Shown here: piece by piece, positions 63,035 to 64,000 of the stretch
How the letters are laid out: every line of letters begins with the position of its first letter
Position numbering within the stretch: position 1 is the stretch's first letter
From: CAWCUU01 sp963798855
Lineage (GTDB): Bacteria; Gemmatimonadota; Gemmatimonadetes; Longimicrobiales; RSA9
Assembly (NCBI GenBank): GCA_963798855.1
Contig: CAWCUU010000002.1
Span: 806,001-870,000 of the forward strand
Reading direction: 5' to 3'
DNA: 64,000 bases
Translations under genes and position numbers: made by a program
The notes under the pieces: model-generated
Databases searched by the model: none
What the model was told of the DNA's origin: nothing
What the model saw: the letters and a program-made list of their open reading frames with translations, nothing else

Positions 63035-64000
63035 CTATCGCCCGGATCGAGGCGGCTCTCCCACCGGCAGGGTCCTGGCGACGATCGCCTCGGCCTCCTC
63101 CTCCCCATAGCCCAGCTCGCGAAGCACCGCGAGCGTGTGCTCGCCGGCCAGGGGCGGCACCCGGGCCGAGCCCCAGCGGTGACCGTCTCTTTCGACGGGG
63201 AGCGCCACGTCCCTGTAGTCCGGAATACGAGGGTGGGGAATGCGGCGCAGCGAGCCGCTCGATCGCACCTGCGGGTCATCGGCGACCGCACGCACGTCGT
63301 GGATCGGCGCGCACGGGATGCCTACCTCTTCGAGCCGCGCGAGCAGGCTGCCCGTCGTACAGCCGCGCGTCAGCTCCGCGATCGCGGCCTCCAGAGAGGC
63401 GCGGTGCCGCACCCTGGTCGGATTGTCGCAGTAGCGCGGGTCGTCCGGCAGAGTCGTGGCGCCCAGCACTCCGCACAGCTTCTCGAAGATGGAATCCGTC
63501 GCCGCGCCGATCATGATCCAGCCATCGGCGGTCGGGAAAGCGCCATACGGCACGATCATCGACAGCCCGGAGCCTTCCGGTCCCGGAGCCGAGCCCGTCG
63601 CGAGGAAGCCCATGAGGTGGTACGAACCCCACACGAGCGCGGTCTCGAGCAGCGACGTCACGACTCGCCCTCCCGCGCCGCTCTCGCGGCGCTCCCACAG
63701 CGCCGCCAGCACGCTGAGAGCCGCCCACATCCCCGTCCCCATGTCCACAACGGAGACGCCGAGCCGCGCCGGCGGCCCTTCCGCGTGACCCGTTACCGAC
63801 ATGAGGCCGGTATACGCCTGCAGGATCGGGTCGTAGCCGGGCTGCTCGCGGCGAGGTCCCCGGTGACCCCAGGCCGTGATGTCGCAGTAGACTGCCGCGG
63901 GGTTCAGCGCCCGGACGTCCTTGAAGCCGAGACCTAGCCGTTCTGCGACACCCGCCCGGAACGACTGCAGCACGACGTCGGATCGCGCGATCAGCCTTCC
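63035..64000 (-). CDS. CaiB/BaiF family CoA-transferase, N-terminus cut by the window end
   Basis: A class III CoA-transferase. The visible part includes VVLQSFRAGVAERLGLGFKDV, YCDITAWGHRGPR, PARLGVSVVDMGTGMWAAL and ASLEAAIAELTRG. The frame stays open past 63973 into the window edge and reads ARSDVVLQSFR, as expected for the interior of the family, so the first 60-100 residues, including the Rossmann start, lie outside. It transfers CoA between acyl groups; the partner acid is unknown. Convergent with the MFS gene. Confidence 0.85.
   Translation of the reverse strand, partial: GRLIARSDVVLQSFRAGVAERLGLGFKDVRALNPAAVYCDITAWGHRGPRREQPGYDPILQAYTGLMSVTGHAEGPPARLGVSVVDMGTGMWAALSVLAALWERRESGAGGRVVTSLLETALVWGSYHLMGFLATGSAPGPEGSGLSMIVPYGAFPTADGWIMIGAATDSIFEKLCGVLGATTLPDDPRYCDNPTRVRHRASLEAAIAELTRGCTTGSLLARLEEVGIPCAPIHDVRAVADDPQVRSSGSLRRIPHPRIPDYRDVALPVERDGHRWGSARVPPLAGEHTLAVLRELGYGEEEAEAIVARTLPVGEPPRSGR

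Noticed and set aside
1..64000. CRISPR arrays, tRNA/rRNA genes, insertion sequences, phage genes
   Set aside because: No spaced direct repeats, no cloverleaf-like tRNA sequence, and no transposase, integrase or phage protein motifs were seen on either strand.

Overview
This is about 64 kb of high-GC chromosomal DNA from a Gram-negative-type bacterium. It encodes outer-membrane-barrel, lipoprotein and Tat/Sec-exported proteins and a SURF1 factor, which implies a haem-copper oxidase elsewhere in the genome. The gene mix is compatible with Gemmatimonadota or a related soil/sediment lineage: DUF1080 and Gfo/Idh proteins with Tat signals, UnbV/FG-GAP proteins, TolB-repeat fusions, S9 peptidases, ThyX, and heme genes in the order hemY, hemH, hemE. 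The lineage is inference only, because no rRNA, tRNA or ribosomal protein gene is present. I saw no CRISPR array, transposase, integrase or phage gene.

Region 1 (0.5-9 kb) looks like a periplasmic glycoside-oxidation module. It holds a DUF1080 (3-keto-glycoside hydrolase-type) protein, a Tat-signal Gfo/Idh oxidoreductase, two Tat-signal TIM-barrel isomerase/lyase-like proteins, a gluconate-2-dehydrogenase-subunit-3-like protein with its GMC flavoprotein, and a formylglycine sulfatase. A 45-codon tail of a second GMC gene survives just before the last TIM-barrel gene.

Region 2 (9.3-37 kb) is a surface-glycan (or glycosylated metabolite) cluster. It contains a secreted FG-GAP/UnbV protein; a DUF5989-SxtJ-carbamoyltransferase set; two SGNH-like membrane-anchored proteins; a frameshifted GH1 glycosidase; a GMC oxidoreductase; a Wzx-type flippase; three GT4 and one GT2 glycosyltransferases; a sulfotransferase; two unusual alkaline-phosphatase-superfamily proteins; a Gfo/Idh dehydrogenase; two CopD-like membrane proteins; and two asparagine-synthetase-type proteins. 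One of the asparagine-synthetase-type proteins has lost its glutaminase cysteine and a key synthetase motif. The predicted product is a carbamoylated, sulfated and amidated glycan. No polymerase or initiating transferase is visible.

Region 3 (37-64 kb) is mostly housekeeping: a small ORF, lipoprotein and SURF1 run; DUF892; an SRPBCC protein; endonuclease IV; an ATP-grasp enzyme; NfuA; a large S9 peptidase; a cell-wall-recycling-type operon (AmgK-like kinase fused to a RapZ C-terminal domain, then MurU-like and glutamate dehydrogenase); ThyX; a PNPOx-like protein; a SWIB protein; hemY/hemH/hemE; a TolB-tricorn-gamma-glutamyltransferase fusion; a degenerate CheB-like protein; an outer-membrane barrel; DUF971; an MFS exporter; and a CoA-transferase that runs off the window end. 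Strong GC hairpins separate several convergent gene pairs. Three gene remnants and one frameshifted gene show recent decay or rearrangement.
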